From assembly GCF_025147485.1 (NCBI RefSeq), contig NZ_CP102263.1, positions 381,001 to 445,000 of the forward strand: 64,000 nt of DNA, read 5' to 3'. Under the pieces are notes generated by a model. The model was not told the origin of the DNA, ran no database searches, and saw only the letters and a list, made by a program, of their open reading frames with translations. The translations under genes were made by a program, and so were the position numbers. Below, in pieces: positions 26,534 through 35,011 of this stretch. The first letter of the stretch is position 1; each line of letters begins with the position of its first letter. The stretch is from Bacteroides uniformis (GTDB lineage Bacteria > Bacteroidota > Bacteroidia > Bacteroidales > Bacteroidaceae).

Positions 26534-26603
26534 TTGAGAGTTGAGAATAGAGAATTGAGAATTGCCGTAAAGTAACTCTCAACTTTCAATTCTCAACTCT
26601 CAA
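26534..26603. repeat. Heptamer-repeat hairpin between rpsB and tsf
   Basis: Four tandem heptamers (TTGAGAG, TTGAGAA, TAGAGAA, TTGAGAA; 26534-26561), a 14-base spacer, then four in inverted sense (CTCTCAA, CTTTCAA, TTCTCAA, CTCTCAA; 26576-26603). The 28-base arms pair with about four mismatches. Confidence 0.85.
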
Positions 26604-26611
26604 CAGTATGA

Positions 26612-27445
26612 TTAAGCCTCTTCTTCCTTCATGAAAGCAGCAGCCTTAGCGGCATTGATTGCTTCCTCGTCGGACTTGTCGAGTCTTGCTTTTGTAGCTT
26701 TCTTCTTACCTTTGTTGGCAGGAGCTTCACCGGCAGCTTCCATGTCTACCTTTTCGGCCTTACGTTCTTCCAGACCTTCCTGCATAGCAGCGCAGCAAGC
26801 ATCAAGAATAACTTCTACTGACTTAGTAGCGTCATCATTTGCCGGGATTACGAAATCGATATTCGTAGGATCGGAGTTTGTATCAACGATACCGAATACG
26901 GGAATCCCCAGACGATTAGCTTCACGAACTGCGATGTTTTCCTTCATTACGTCGATAACGAACAGAGCAGACGGCAGACGAGTCAGGTCAGCGATAGAGC
27001 CCAAAGTCTTGTCCAACTTTGCACGTTGACGTGAAATCTGAAGAATTTCTCTCTTGGAGAGGTTTGAATAGGTACCGTCGCTTGTCAACTTGTCGATGGT
27101 AGCCATCTTCTTGACAGCCTTACGGATAGTCGGGAAGTTAGTCAACATACCACCCGGCCAACGCTCGATTACATAAGGCATATTTACAGATGCAGCCTTA
27201 TCGGCAACCACCTGCTTAGCTTGTTTTTTAGTAGCAACAAACAGGACTTTCTTTCCTGATTTAGCGATTTGCTTCAAAGCTTCAGCAGCTTCGTCAATTT
27301 TAGCAACCGTCTTGTTGAGGTCAATGATGTGAATACCATTGCGCTCCATGAAGATGTAAGGAGCCATTGCAGGGTTCCACTTTCTTTTCAAGTGACCGAA
27401 GTGGCAACCGGCTTCTAATAATGTATCAAAATTTGTTCTAGACAT
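26612..27445 (-). CDS. rpsB: 30S ribosomal protein S2
   Basis: 277 residues. Recognised by LLEAGCHFGHLKRKWNPAMAPYIF at the N-terminus and by PSALFVIDVMKENIAVREANRLGIPVFGIVDTNSDP in the second half. The C-terminal tail (about 225-277) is rich in Lys, Ala and Glu (EERKAEKVDMEAAGEAPANKGKKKATK), an extension common in Bacteroidetes. Assembles late into the small subunit. In E. coli, S2 represses its own rpsB-tsf message; whether that holds here is unknown. Confidence 0.98.
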   Translation of the reverse strand: MSRTNFDTLLEAGCHFGHLKRKWNPAMAPYIFMERNGIHIIDLNKTVAKIDEAAEALKQIAKSGKKVLFVATKKQAKQVVADKAASVNMPYVIERWPGGMLTNFPTIRKAVKKMATIDKLTSDGTYSNLSKREILQISRQRAKLDKTLGSIADLTRLPSALFVIDVMKENIAVREANRLGIPVFGIVDTNSDPTNIDFVIPANDDATKSVEVILDACCAAMQEGLEERKAEKVDMEAAGEAPANKGKKKATKARLDKSDEEAINAAKAAAFMKEEEA

Positions 27446-27553
27446 TTTCTTTTAAATTAATCGTTTACTTTCTTTTTTGTTTCTTCTAAACCAACCGCCG
27501 GGTAGTCTGAATCTGAAGAGTCCCGGTAGTTTAGATACTAAACGCTTTTTCAG

Positions 27554-27581
27554 TTGAGAGTTGAGAGGTGAAAGTCGAGAA
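27554..27581. repeat. Tandem heptamers between rpsI and rpsB
   Basis: TTGAGAG, TTGAGAG, GTGAAAG, TCGAGAA in series, same family as the rpsB-tsf spacer; an eroded inverted arm (CCAACTCTTAA) follows at about 27611. Confidence 0.65.
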
Positions 27582-27617
27582 TTAAGCAACTTGTCCGCCC
27601 CAACCGTTCTCCAACTC

Positions 27618-28004
27618 TTAACGTTTACTGAACTGGAATCTACGACGTGCTTTCGGTTGTCCCGGTTTCTTACGTTCAACAGAACGAGGATCACGAGTCA
27701 TGAAACCTTCAGAACGGAGAGCAGCCTTGTCCTCAGCATTGATTTTCACCAGTGCGCGGGCAATTGCCAAACGCAAAGCCTGAGACTGGCCGGTGAAACC
27801 GCCACCGCAGAGATTAACTTTGATGTCGTACTTTTCAGCAACACCCAGCTTATTCAACGGCTGTTTAACTACATACTGAAGAATGCTTGATGGAAAGTAC
27901 TCTGCGAGGTCTCTCTTATTAATAGTAATCTTTCCAGTACCTTCGCTTACGAAAATACGTGCAATTGCACTTTTACGTCTGCCTAATGCATTTACTACTT
28001 CCAT
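27618..28004 (-). CDS. rpsI: 30S ribosomal protein S9
   Basis: 128 residues. Full S9 pattern: NALGRRKSAIARIFVSEGTGKITINKRDLAEYF, GGGFTGQSQALRLAIARAL and the basic C-terminal tail ending RRRFQFSKR, which reaches into the P site. Follows rplM by six bases, the usual L13-S9 pair, under the rplM promoter. Confidence 0.98.
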   Translation of the reverse strand: MEVVNALGRRKSAIARIFVSEGTGKITINKRDLAEYFPSSILQYVVKQPLNKLGVAEKYDIKVNLCGGGFTGQSQALRLAIARALVKINAEDKAALRSEGFMTRDPRSVERKKPGQPKARRRFQFSKR

Positions 28005-28010
28005 TATCTC

Positions 28011-28472
28011 TTATTTAAGTACGTTAATATCAATCATTTTCGGGTTCTGAGCATCGTGTTTGTGCTCGCTGCCGGCATATACATACATATTGCCCAGCAA
28101 TTTTGCGCCCAACTTGTTCTTAGGCAACATACCCTTTACTACTTTTCTCAGTAACTTGTCATCACCGTTCGGTTTTGCCTGCAAACGGGCAGGAGTGATT
28201 TCTCTCTGGCCGCCAGGATAACCTGTATATGACAGATATACCTTGTCATTCCACTTGTTACCGGTTAATTTTACTTTGTCGGCGTTGATAATGATTACAT
28301 TATCGCCACAATCTACGTGAGGGGTAAAGTTAGGTTTATACTTTCCTCTCAACAGTTTCGCAACTTTTGCGCCCAGACGACCCAATACCTGGTCTGTAGC
28401 GTCAACAATGACCCATTCTTTAGTCACTGTAGCTTTGTTTGCAGAAATGGTCTTGTAACTTAAAGTATCCAC
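28011..28472 (-). CDS. rplM: 50S ribosomal protein L13
   Basis: 153 residues. Recognised by WVIVDATDQVLGRLGAKVAKLLRGK, DCGDNVIIINADKVKLTGNKWNDKVYLSYTGYPGG and VKGMLPKNKLGAKLLGNMYVYAGSEHKH. First gene of the rplM-rpsI-rpsB-tsf cluster, with a strong promoter about 130 bases upstream and a structured leader. Confidence 0.98.
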   Translation of the reverse strand: MDTLSYKTISANKATVTKEWVIVDATDQVLGRLGAKVAKLLRGKYKPNFTPHVDCGDNVIIINADKVKLTGNKWNDKVYLSYTGYPGGQREITPARLQAKPNGDDKLLRKVVKGMLPKNKLGAKLLGNMYVYAGSEHKHDAQNPKMIDINVLK

Positions 28473-28630
28473 TCTTAATTGTTTTTTAAAATGTTACTAC
28501 TAAAATGTTTTTCTTCACCGCAAGCCAGTCATCCCGGACAATGGAAGATTAACTCGCTATGAATTAAATGCTTATCCTTTTGAGATAATAATCGGCTTGC
28601 AAAGGTACGGTTTTTCTTAGAACTGGCAAA
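28473..28630 (-). promoter_or_regulatory. rplM promoter and leader
   Basis: Minus strand TTTTG (-33, 28627-28631) and TACCTTTG (-7, 28600-28607), 19 bases apart. The leader of about 120 bases contains CAAGCC (28594-28599) that can pair with GGCTTG (28513-28518), closing a long stem-loop typical of ribosomal-protein leaders. The rest of the gap to 28810 holds nothing recognised. Confidence 0.6.
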
Positions 28631-28810
28631 AGTTTTCCACTTTTTTTTAGAGAGCCACTTGGCTGATATACAACAGACAAAGTTATCCTGCGGAGAAACG
28701 AAAGAATCTCCGCTAGAACAACTCTTTATGATGCGGCCTTCATCGGCCAATGCCATCATAGAAGACCTTCAAAGCTGCATTGAGAAAGAAACGGGAAAGA
28801 GAAAGAAATA

Positions 28811-29368
<558 letters not shown>

Positions 29369-29387
29369 TTATAACATTTTTGGGTAT

Positions 29388-29422
29388 AAAAAAACCGCAC
29401 AAACAACAGAATGTTTGTGCGG
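29388..29422 (-). terminator. asnS intrinsic terminator
   Basis: Perfect 11-base-pair stem CCGCACAAACA/TGTTTGTGCGG with a six-base loop and seven T residues on the minus strand. Confidence 0.92.
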
Positions 29423-29453
29423 ATGATTTTATCCAGTTTGTATATTCCGAAAC

Positions 29454-30857
29454 TTAGAACTCGGCGTTGCGCGGCGTACGCGGAAACGGTATGACATCAC
29501 GGATATTCGTCATGCCCGTAACGAACAGCAGCAAGCGCTCAAAGCCCAAACCGAACCCGGAGTGGGGACATGTACCGAACTTACGGGTATCGAGATACCA
29601 CCACATATCCTTCATCGGGATGTGAAGTTCGTCAATGCGCGTCATCAGCTTGTTGTAATCCGATTCACGTTCGGAACCGCCAATGATTTCTCCAATCTTC
29701 GGGAAGAGTACATCCATGGCACGCACGGTCTTGCCGTCTTCGTTCTGCTTCATATAGAACGCTTTGATTTCCTTCGGATAGTCAGTCAGGATAACCGGAC
29801 GCTTGAAGTGGTCTTCCACCAGATAGCGCTCATGTTCGGAAGCCAAGTCAACTCCCCAGTACACCGGGAATTCAAACTTATGCCCTTTGGCAACAGCCTC
29901 TTCCAATATCTTGATACCTTCCGTATAAGGCAGGCGCACGAAGCTTTCTTTCAAGACACCTTGCAGACGTTCAATCAAGCCCTTATCAAACATGTCATTG
30001 AGGAACTTCACATCGTCGGCACAGTTGTCCAAAGCCCACTGTACACAATATTTGATGAAATCTTCCGCCAGGTCCATATTGTCCGTAATATCATTGAACG
30101 CCACTTCCGGCTCAATCATCCAGAACTCTGCCAAGTGGCGGGGAGTATTGGAATTCTCGGCACGGAACGTAGGACCGAATGTATAGATGGCTCCCAATGC
30201 AGTAGCGGCAAGTTCGCCTTCCAACTGTCCGGAAACAGTCAGGCTGGCCTGCTTTCCGAAAAAGTCATCATCGTAAATAATGGAACCGTTCTCATCTTTC
30301 TTTAAGTCGTAAAGGTTCTTCGTAGTCACCTGGAACATCTGGCCTGCGCCTTCACAGTCGGAAGCCGTGATAATCGGAGTATGAAAATAGAAGAATCCTC
30401 TGTCATGGAAGAACTTGTGAATGGCAATCGCCATATTATGACGAATACGGAACACAGCCCCGAACGTATTGGTACGGGGACGCAGATGGGCTATCTCACG
30501 GAGGAACTCCATGGAATGACCTTTCTTCTGCAACGGATACGTGTTATCGCAAGTTCCCAGCACTTCGATTTCGCGGGCCTGCACTTCGGCCTTCTGACCG
30601 GAACCGACAGATTCCGTCAGCACACCGTTTACGCTCAAACAAGCACCGGTAGTAATCTCTTTCAGCATCTCCTCATCGAAGTTACCCAAGTCTACTACAA
30701 TCTGCACATTATTTATTGTAGAACCGTCATTCAGCGCGATAAAGTTTACTTGCTTACTACCTCTGCGGGTACGAACCCAGCCCTTCACGTTGACCATAGC
30801 GCCAAAATCTTCACGCTTCAGCAGGTCAACAATCTTTGTTCTACTAATCTTTTCCAT
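29454..30857 (-). CDS. asnS: Asparaginyl-tRNA synthetase
   Basis: 467 residues. N-terminal OB-fold anticodon domain (about 1-115; [25 protein letters not shown]) and a class II catalytic core with motif 2 ([24 protein letters not shown]) and motif 3 ([27 protein letters not shown]). The Asn-type sequence before motif 3 (CPHSGFGLG) separates it from AspRS. Lies 29 bases after the pseudouridine synthase gene and is probably co-transcribed with it. Confidence 0.98.
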   Translation of the reverse strand: MEKISRTKIVDLLKREDFGAMVNVKGWVRTRRGSKQVNFIALNDGSTINNVQIVVDLGNFDEEMLKEITTGACLSVNGVLTESVGSGQKAEVQAREIEVLGTCDNTYPLQKKGHSMEFLREIAHLRPRTNTFGAVFRIRHNMAIAIHKFFHDRGFFYFHTPIITASDCEGAGQMFQVTTKNLYDLKKDENGSIIYDDDFFGKQASLTVSGQLEGELAATALGAIYTFGPTFRAENSNTPRHLAEFWMIEPEVAFNDITDNMDLAEDFIKYCVQWALDNCADDVKFLNDMFDKGLIERLQGVLKESFVRLPYTEGIKILEEAVAKGHKFEFPVYWGVDLASEHERYLVEDHFKRPVILTDYPKEIKAFYMKQNEDGKTVRAMDVLFPKIGEIIGGSERESDYNKLMTRIDELHIPMKDMWWYLDTRKFGTCPHSGFGLGFERLLLFVTGMTNIRDVIPFPRTPRNAEF

Positions 30858-30886
30858 AAAACAGTTATTATACCTTATTATATATA

Positions 30887-32371
30887 TTACTCAAAAGAAC
30901 CCATGCGCAGGAAGTTCACCTCTTGTTCCGTGAGGTAACGCCATTCGCCGCGGCGCAGGCCTTTCTTGGTTAAACCGGCAAAATACACACGGTCCAGTTT
31001 CATCACCTTGTATCCCAGCGATTCGAAGATACGACGCACGATACGGTTCTTGCCGGAGTGGATTTCAATACCGACATCATCTTTCTTGAAGTCATCCGTA
31101 TAGCTGATGGCATCTGCATGGATTTCCCCATCATCCAGTTGAATGCCGGCTGCAATCTGCTCCATATCGGCTTTTGTCAGGTTCTTGTCCAAATGCACAT
31201 GATATATCTTCTTCTTCAGATACTTGGGATGCGTCAGCTTGGAAGCCAGGTCACCATCGTTTGTCAGCAGCAATACACCTGTAGTATTGCGGTCCAGACG
31301 ACCTACCGGATAAATACGTTCGTCGCATGCGCCCTTCACCAAATCCATCACCGTGCGACGTGCCTGGGGATCATCCGAAGTAGTCACTGTATCTTTCGGC
31401 TTGTTCAGCAGGACGTAAATCTTACGTTCGATGCTGACCGTCTGGTCGTGGAACTTCACTTCATCGCCACGCTTAATCTTGGTTCCCAATTCCGTTACCA
31501 CCTCTCCGTTTACAGAAACGACTCCAGCAGTGATGAATTCATCAGCCTCGCGACGGGAGCAAACACCGGCATTGGCCAGGAATTTGTTCAGGCGGATAGG
31601 CTCGTTCGGGTCCACAAACTGCTCCTTATATTCTATCTGTTTCTTCTTGCTGTACTTAGCATTGGGGTCATAATCGGCCGAACGACGGACTGGACGGCTA
31701 TAGCTGTCTCTGTTGCCGTATCCGCCAGGTCTTCCACCACCCGAATTGAAGCGTGGACGATAAGGACGGTCACCACCCTCATTATTGTAGCGAGGACGCT
31801 GCGGACGGTCGCCATCTTCGCTGTTGTAGCGCGGACGATAGGGACGGTCCGTATTATAAGAACGGTCGCTGTTGTAGGAGCGGTCGCCGTTATAAGGACG
31901 TTGCGGACGGTCACCACCCTCATTGCCATAACGCGGGCGCTGCGGACGGTCACTATTATAAGGGCGTTGCGGACGGTCGCCACCTTCGCTGTTATAGCGC
32001 GGACGGTAAGGACGGTCACCCGAATTGTTTCCATAAGGGCGTTGCGGACGGTCGCCGCCTTCGCTGTTATAGCGCGGACGATAGGGACGGTCGCCATTAT
32101 CGTTATTGTAACGAGGACGCTGCGGACGGTCACCATTGTCCGCACCAGGATTAAAGCGCGGGCGATAAGGGCGGTCACTGTTATAAGGACGCTGCGGGCG
32201 GTCCCCGTTTTCACTGTTAAATCTGGGGCGATAAGGACGGTCGCCATTATCACGGTTGTAAGACGGACGGCTGTAGCCACCTTCCTTGTTAAATTGGTTA
32301 CCATCGCGGCCGGCACCTGAGTTCTCCTCTGCGGAAGAAGCATCACGCCAAGTTTCGTTTTCTGTACTCAT
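30887..32371 (-). CDS. RsuA/RluB-family rRNA pseudouridine synthase with long repeat tail
   Basis: 494 residues. Residues about 1-235 are low complexity: many [23 protein letters not shown] units rich in Arg, Pro, Asp, Gly and Tyr. The C-terminal half is the enzyme: an S4 domain ([22 protein letters not shown], about 262-310) and the synthase core with catalytic Asp in [20 protein letters not shown]. It would isomerise a uridine in 23S rRNA; the site is not readable. The tail resembles disordered RNA-binding RGG/RPR regions and is common, at differing lengths, in Bacteroides homologues. Confidence 0.9.
   Translation of the reverse strand: MSTENETWRDASSAEENSGAGRDGNQFNKEGGYSRPSYNRDNGDRPYRPRFNSENGDRPQRPYNSDRPYRPRFNPGADNGDRPQRPRYNNDNGDRPYRPRYNSEGGDRPQRPYGNNSGDRPYRPRYNSEGGDRPQRPYNSDRPQRPRYGNEGGDRPQRPYNGDRSYNSDRSYNTDRPYRPRYNSEDGDRPQRPRYNNEGGDRPYRPRFNSGGGRPGGYGNRDSYSRPVRRSADYDPNAKYSKKKQIEYKEQFVDPNEPIRLNKFLANAGVCSRREADEFITAGVVSVNGEVVTELGTKIKRGDEVKFHDQTVSIERKIYVLLNKPKDTVTTSDDPQARRTVMDLVKGACDERIYPVGRLDRNTTGVLLLTNDGDLASKLTHPKYLKKKIYHVHLDKNLTKADMEQIAAGIQLDDGEIHADAISYTDDFKKDDVGIEIHSGKNRIVRRIFESLGYKVMKLDRVYFAGLTKKGLRRGEWRYLTEQEVNFLRMGSFE
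31735..32265 (-). repeat. In-frame tandem repeats coding the DRPYRPR tail
   Basis: Imperfect coding repeats of about 36-60 bases around the word GGACGGTC (plus strand), giving DRPxRPRYN units. Such arrays change in length by slippage in multiples of three. Confidence 0.8.
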
Positions 32372-32507
32372 TGTTTTTTATTCGAATAAAATTAAACCTT
32401 GGCCTCACGGCCATTCATTGTCTCTATTATACCTTGAATTTTATATGTTTCTATAACAATTGCCGGAGTAAAAAGTTGAAATTCCTCCGGTACACTTCTG
32501 TGGTTGC

Positions 32508-33854
32508 TTAAATTCCCGTATAAGTATGGGGGGTAATCACCCGCAATTCTTTCTTTATCTCTTCACTTACATTCAGTCCCTCTATAAATTCCTTGATAGA
32601 CGCTTCCGTAATGGCCTGATTGGTACGGGTCAACGCTTTCAACGCTTCATAGGGATGCGGATAGGCCTCGCGGCGCAGAATGGTCTGGATAGCCTCGGCC
32701 ACCACGCTCCAGCAATTGTCCAGGTCACGGTAGATGGCCGGTTCGTTCAACAGCAACTTACGCAAACCCTTCAAAGAACTTTGTATGGCAATAATGATAT
32801 GCCCGAACGGCATACCCACATTGCGGAGCACGGTAGAGTCCGTCAAGTCACGCTGCAAACGGGAAACCGGCAGTTTTACCGCCAAGTGCTCAAGAATAGC
32901 ATTCGCCATGCCCAGGTTTCCTTCCGCATTTTCAAAGTCAATCGGGTTCACCTTGTGCGGCATCGCGCTGGAGCCCACCTCACCGGCTTTAATCTTCTGC
33001 TTGAAGTATTCCATAGAGATATATTGCCAGAAGTCACGGTTCATATCAATCATCACCGTATTGATGCGCTTCATGGCATCAAAGATGGCAGACAGATTAT
33101 CGTAATTGGATATCTGGGTAGTATACTCCTCGCGTTCCAAGCCAAGCTTTTCGGAAACGAACTTATTGCCGAATGCCTTCCAGTCATATTCCGGATAAGC
33201 CACATGATGGGCATTGTAATTACCCGTAGCGCCACCGAACTTTGCTGTCACCGGACAAGCCTTCAGCGTTGCCAACTGGCGTTCCAGACGGTAGACAAAC
33301 ACCATTACCTCCTTGCCCAAACGGGTAGGCGAAGCCGGTTGTCCGTGTGTCTTGGCAAGCATGGGGATAGCGGCCCACTCTTCCGCATAAGCACGGAGCT
33401 GCGCTATCAGTTCCTCTATTTGAGGATAGTACACCTGCTCCAACGCCTCCTTTACAGACAAAGGAACAGACGTATTGTTGATATCTTGTGAAGTCAGGCC
33501 AAAATGGATGAACTCCTTATAGTCGTCCATACCACCCAACTTGTCAAACTCTTCTTTTAAGAAATACTCCACAGCCTTCACATCATGGTTCGTCACGCTC
33601 TCAATGTCCTTAATGCGTTGCGCGTCGGCTTCGGAGAAGTTACGGTAAATGTTTCTCAAGGTTTCGAAAACGCCCTTATCCACCCCTTTCAGTTGCGGCA
33701 AAGGCAGCTCACACAGCGTGATAAAGTATTCTATTTCAACTTGTACACGGTATTTAATCAGTGCAAATTCTGAAAAATAGGCAGCCAAAACATCCGTTTT
33801 GCCTCTGTATCGACCGTCAATCGGAGAGATTGCGGTAAGTAAATCAAGTTTCAT
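32508..33854 (-). CDS. purB: Adenylosuccinate lyase
   Basis: 448 residues. Fumarase/aspartase superfamily signature GSSAMPHKVNPIDFENAEGN with the flexible catalytic Ser loop; conserved THGQPASPTRLGKE and TSQDINNTS carry the active-site His and Ser/Thr residues. It catalyses the SAICAR to AICAR and adenylosuccinate to AMP steps of purine synthesis in the cytoplasm. Own promoter (TAATTTTG at 33887-33894). Length is of the E. coli-like class. Confidence 0.97.
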   Translation of the reverse strand: MKLDLLTAISPIDGRYRGKTDVLAAYFSEFALIKYRVQVEIEYFITLCELPLPQLKGVDKGVFETLRNIYRNFSEADAQRIKDIESVTNHDVKAVEYFLKEEFDKLGGMDDYKEFIHFGLTSQDINNTSVPLSVKEALEQVYYPQIEELIAQLRAYAEEWAAIPMLAKTHGQPASPTRLGKEVMVFVYRLERQLATLKACPVTAKFGGATGNYNAHHVAYPEYDWKAFGNKFVSEKLGLEREEYTTQISNYDNLSAIFDAMKRINTVMIDMNRDFWQYISMEYFKQKIKAGEVGSSAMPHKVNPIDFENAEGNLGMANAILEHLAVKLPVSRLQRDLTDSTVLRNVGMPFGHIIIAIQSSLKGLRKLLLNEPAIYRDLDNCWSVVAEAIQTILRREAYPHPYEALKALTRTNQAITEASIKEFIEGLNVSEEIKKELRVITPHTYTGI

Positions 33855-33886
33855 ACGTCGTATTTATGATGATAATTATCGGACTG

Positions 33887-33915
33887 CAAAATTACTGCTT
33901 TTTTCTGAGTAACAA
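33887..33915 (-). promoter_or_regulatory. purB promoter
   Basis: Minus strand TTG (33913-33915), 18-base gap, TAATTTTG (33887-33894), 33 bases before the start codon. Confidence 0.55.
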
Positions 33916-34011
33916 GACATAAAGGATAAAGATTTTAAGAAAAGGAAGTTAACGGATAAAAAAATGGCCTTACAATCACTTGCAAGACCACCTTCGAATG
34001 AAAATTTCCAG

Positions 34012-34086
34012 TGGGCGTTGACGGATTCGAACCGCCGACCCTCTGCTTGTAAGGCAGATGCTCTGAACCAGCTGAGCTAAACGCCC
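34012..34086 (-). tRNA. tRNA-Val (anticodon UAC), second copy
   Basis: 75 bases including discriminator A; cloverleaf with acceptor GGGCGTT/AACGCCC, anticodon loop CTTACAA and T-loop GGTTCGAATCC. The 3' CCA is not encoded. Identical to the copy 32 bases upstream. Confidence 0.97.
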
Positions 34087-34117
34087 TTTTGATGAACGAA
34101 AGTGCTTGGATTTTGTG

Positions 34118-34192
34118 TGGGCGTTGACGGATTCGAACCGCCGACCCTCTGCTTGTAAGGCAGATGCTCTGAACCAGCTGAGCTAAACGCCC
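34118..34192 (-). tRNA. tRNA-Val (anticodon UAC), first copy
   Basis: Same 75-base sequence, anticodon loop CTTACAA, no encoded CCA. First in the transcript, with a consensus promoter 26 bases upstream. Confidence 0.97.
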
Positions 34193-34217
34193 GTACACTT
34201 CCGTTTCAAAAGCGATG

Positions 34218-34248
34218 CAAAGGTACAGCTTATTTTGACATTACCAAA
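34218..34248 (-). promoter_or_regulatory. tRNA-Val operon promoter
   Basis: Minus strand TTTG (34245-34248), 19-base gap, TACCTTTG (34218-34225): a full consensus match, as expected for a stable RNA promoter. Confidence 0.75.
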
Positions 34249-34322
34249 ACTTTTGCATAATATTTTTCGATATTTTTTTAGTCATTTAGCGACACGCTCT
34301 GTTTCTCAAGCATTTAGTACGT

Positions 34323-34883
34323 TCACTTTTTTGCCTCATTTTTCCGGATGACCTTTGCCGGATTACCAACGGCTATGCTATCGGATGGAATATCTTTCGT
34401 CACCACACTACCCGCACCGATGATACAACGGTCGCCGACGGTGACGCCTGGACACAGAATGGCACCGCCGCCAATCCAGCAATCCTCTCCTATCGTCACC
34501 GGATAGGCATATTCCTTTTCCGTACGACGCTCGATATAATCCATCGGATGATGGGGAGTGTATATCTGTACGCATGGACCGACCAACGTATGGGCACCAA
34601 TCGTGATATATCCCCCGTCCAGGAAAGTGCAATTGGCATTGACAAAGACATGCTCACCCAGCCGGATCCCATCCCCGTGGTCGCAATGGAAGGGCGGGCA
34701 GATGATGGAAGTAGCGGGAATACCTGGCACCAGTTCCTCCAGCAAACTCCGGTAATCCTCATCGTAAGTACTCATCACACGCATTTTTGCCAGCAAGCGC
34801 TTGGCATGCTCGAACTTCACCTGTATCTCCGGAACGGACATATCCGCCAACTGGGAGCTACGCATTTTTTCCACTTCATTCAT
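34323..34883 (-). CDS. Maltose/galactoside O-acetyltransferase-type hexapeptide enzyme
   Basis: 186 residues. N-terminal helical cap (about 1-55, the Mac domain) followed by left-handed beta-helix hexapeptide repeats: IRLGEHVFVNANCTFLDGGYITIGAHTLVGP, the catalytic His in YTPHHPMD, and VTIGEDCWIGGGAILCPGVTVGDRCIIGAGSVVTKDIPSDSIAVGNPAKVIR. It transfers acetyl from acetyl-CoA to a sugar hydroxyl; the physiological acceptor is unknown. Monocistronic. Confidence 0.9.
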   Translation of the reverse strand: MNEVEKMRSSQLADMSVPEIQVKFEHAKRLLAKMRVMSTYDEDYRSLLEELVPGIPATSIICPPFHCDHGDGIRLGEHVFVNANCTFLDGGYITIGAHTLVGPCVQIYTPHHPMDYIERRTEKEYAYPVTIGEDCWIGGGAILCPGVTVGDRCIIGAGSVVTKDIPSDSIAVGNPAKVIRKNEAKK

Positions 34884-34924
34884 ATTATTTCTTCTTTTGA
34901 TTCATACAGAGACTCAGCCCCGAA

Positions 34925-34956
34925 CAAAAATACGGAAATAAACGCAGTATACCAAA
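34925..34956 (-). promoter_or_regulatory. Acetyltransferase promoter
   Basis: Minus strand TTTTG (34953-34957 region), 20-base gap, TATTTTTG (34925-34932). The -33 box coincides with the T-run of the carB terminator. Confidence 0.6.
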
Positions 34957-34985
34957 AGAGCGGAAAACCTTTCGGCTTTCCGCTC
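34954..34985 (-). terminator. carB intrinsic terminator
   Basis: Twelve-base-pair stem (one G-T) GAGCGGAAAGCC/GGTTTTCCGCTC with a four-base loop, followed by TTTT on the minus strand; 26 bases after the carB stop. Confidence 0.85.
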
Positions 34986-35011
34986 CTGCAATCGTTTATA
35001 GAGCAAACAAT

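Noticed and set aside
31058..32320. 420-codon open frame on the plus strand opposite the pseudouridine synthase
   Set aside because: It is the antisense of GC-rich coding repeats with few stops, has no signal or domain, and overlaps a clear gene throughout.
32400..32413. TGGCC/GGCCA hairpin as purB terminator
   Set aside because: Only five base pairs and no adjacent T-run; too weak to call.
33935..34198. Open frame across the two tRNA-Val genes
   Set aside because: It is the chance translation of two tRNA genes.
33935..34198. tRNA pair as a phage or integrative-element attachment site
   Set aside because: Both tRNAs are complete and identical, and no integrase or partial tRNA copy is nearby.
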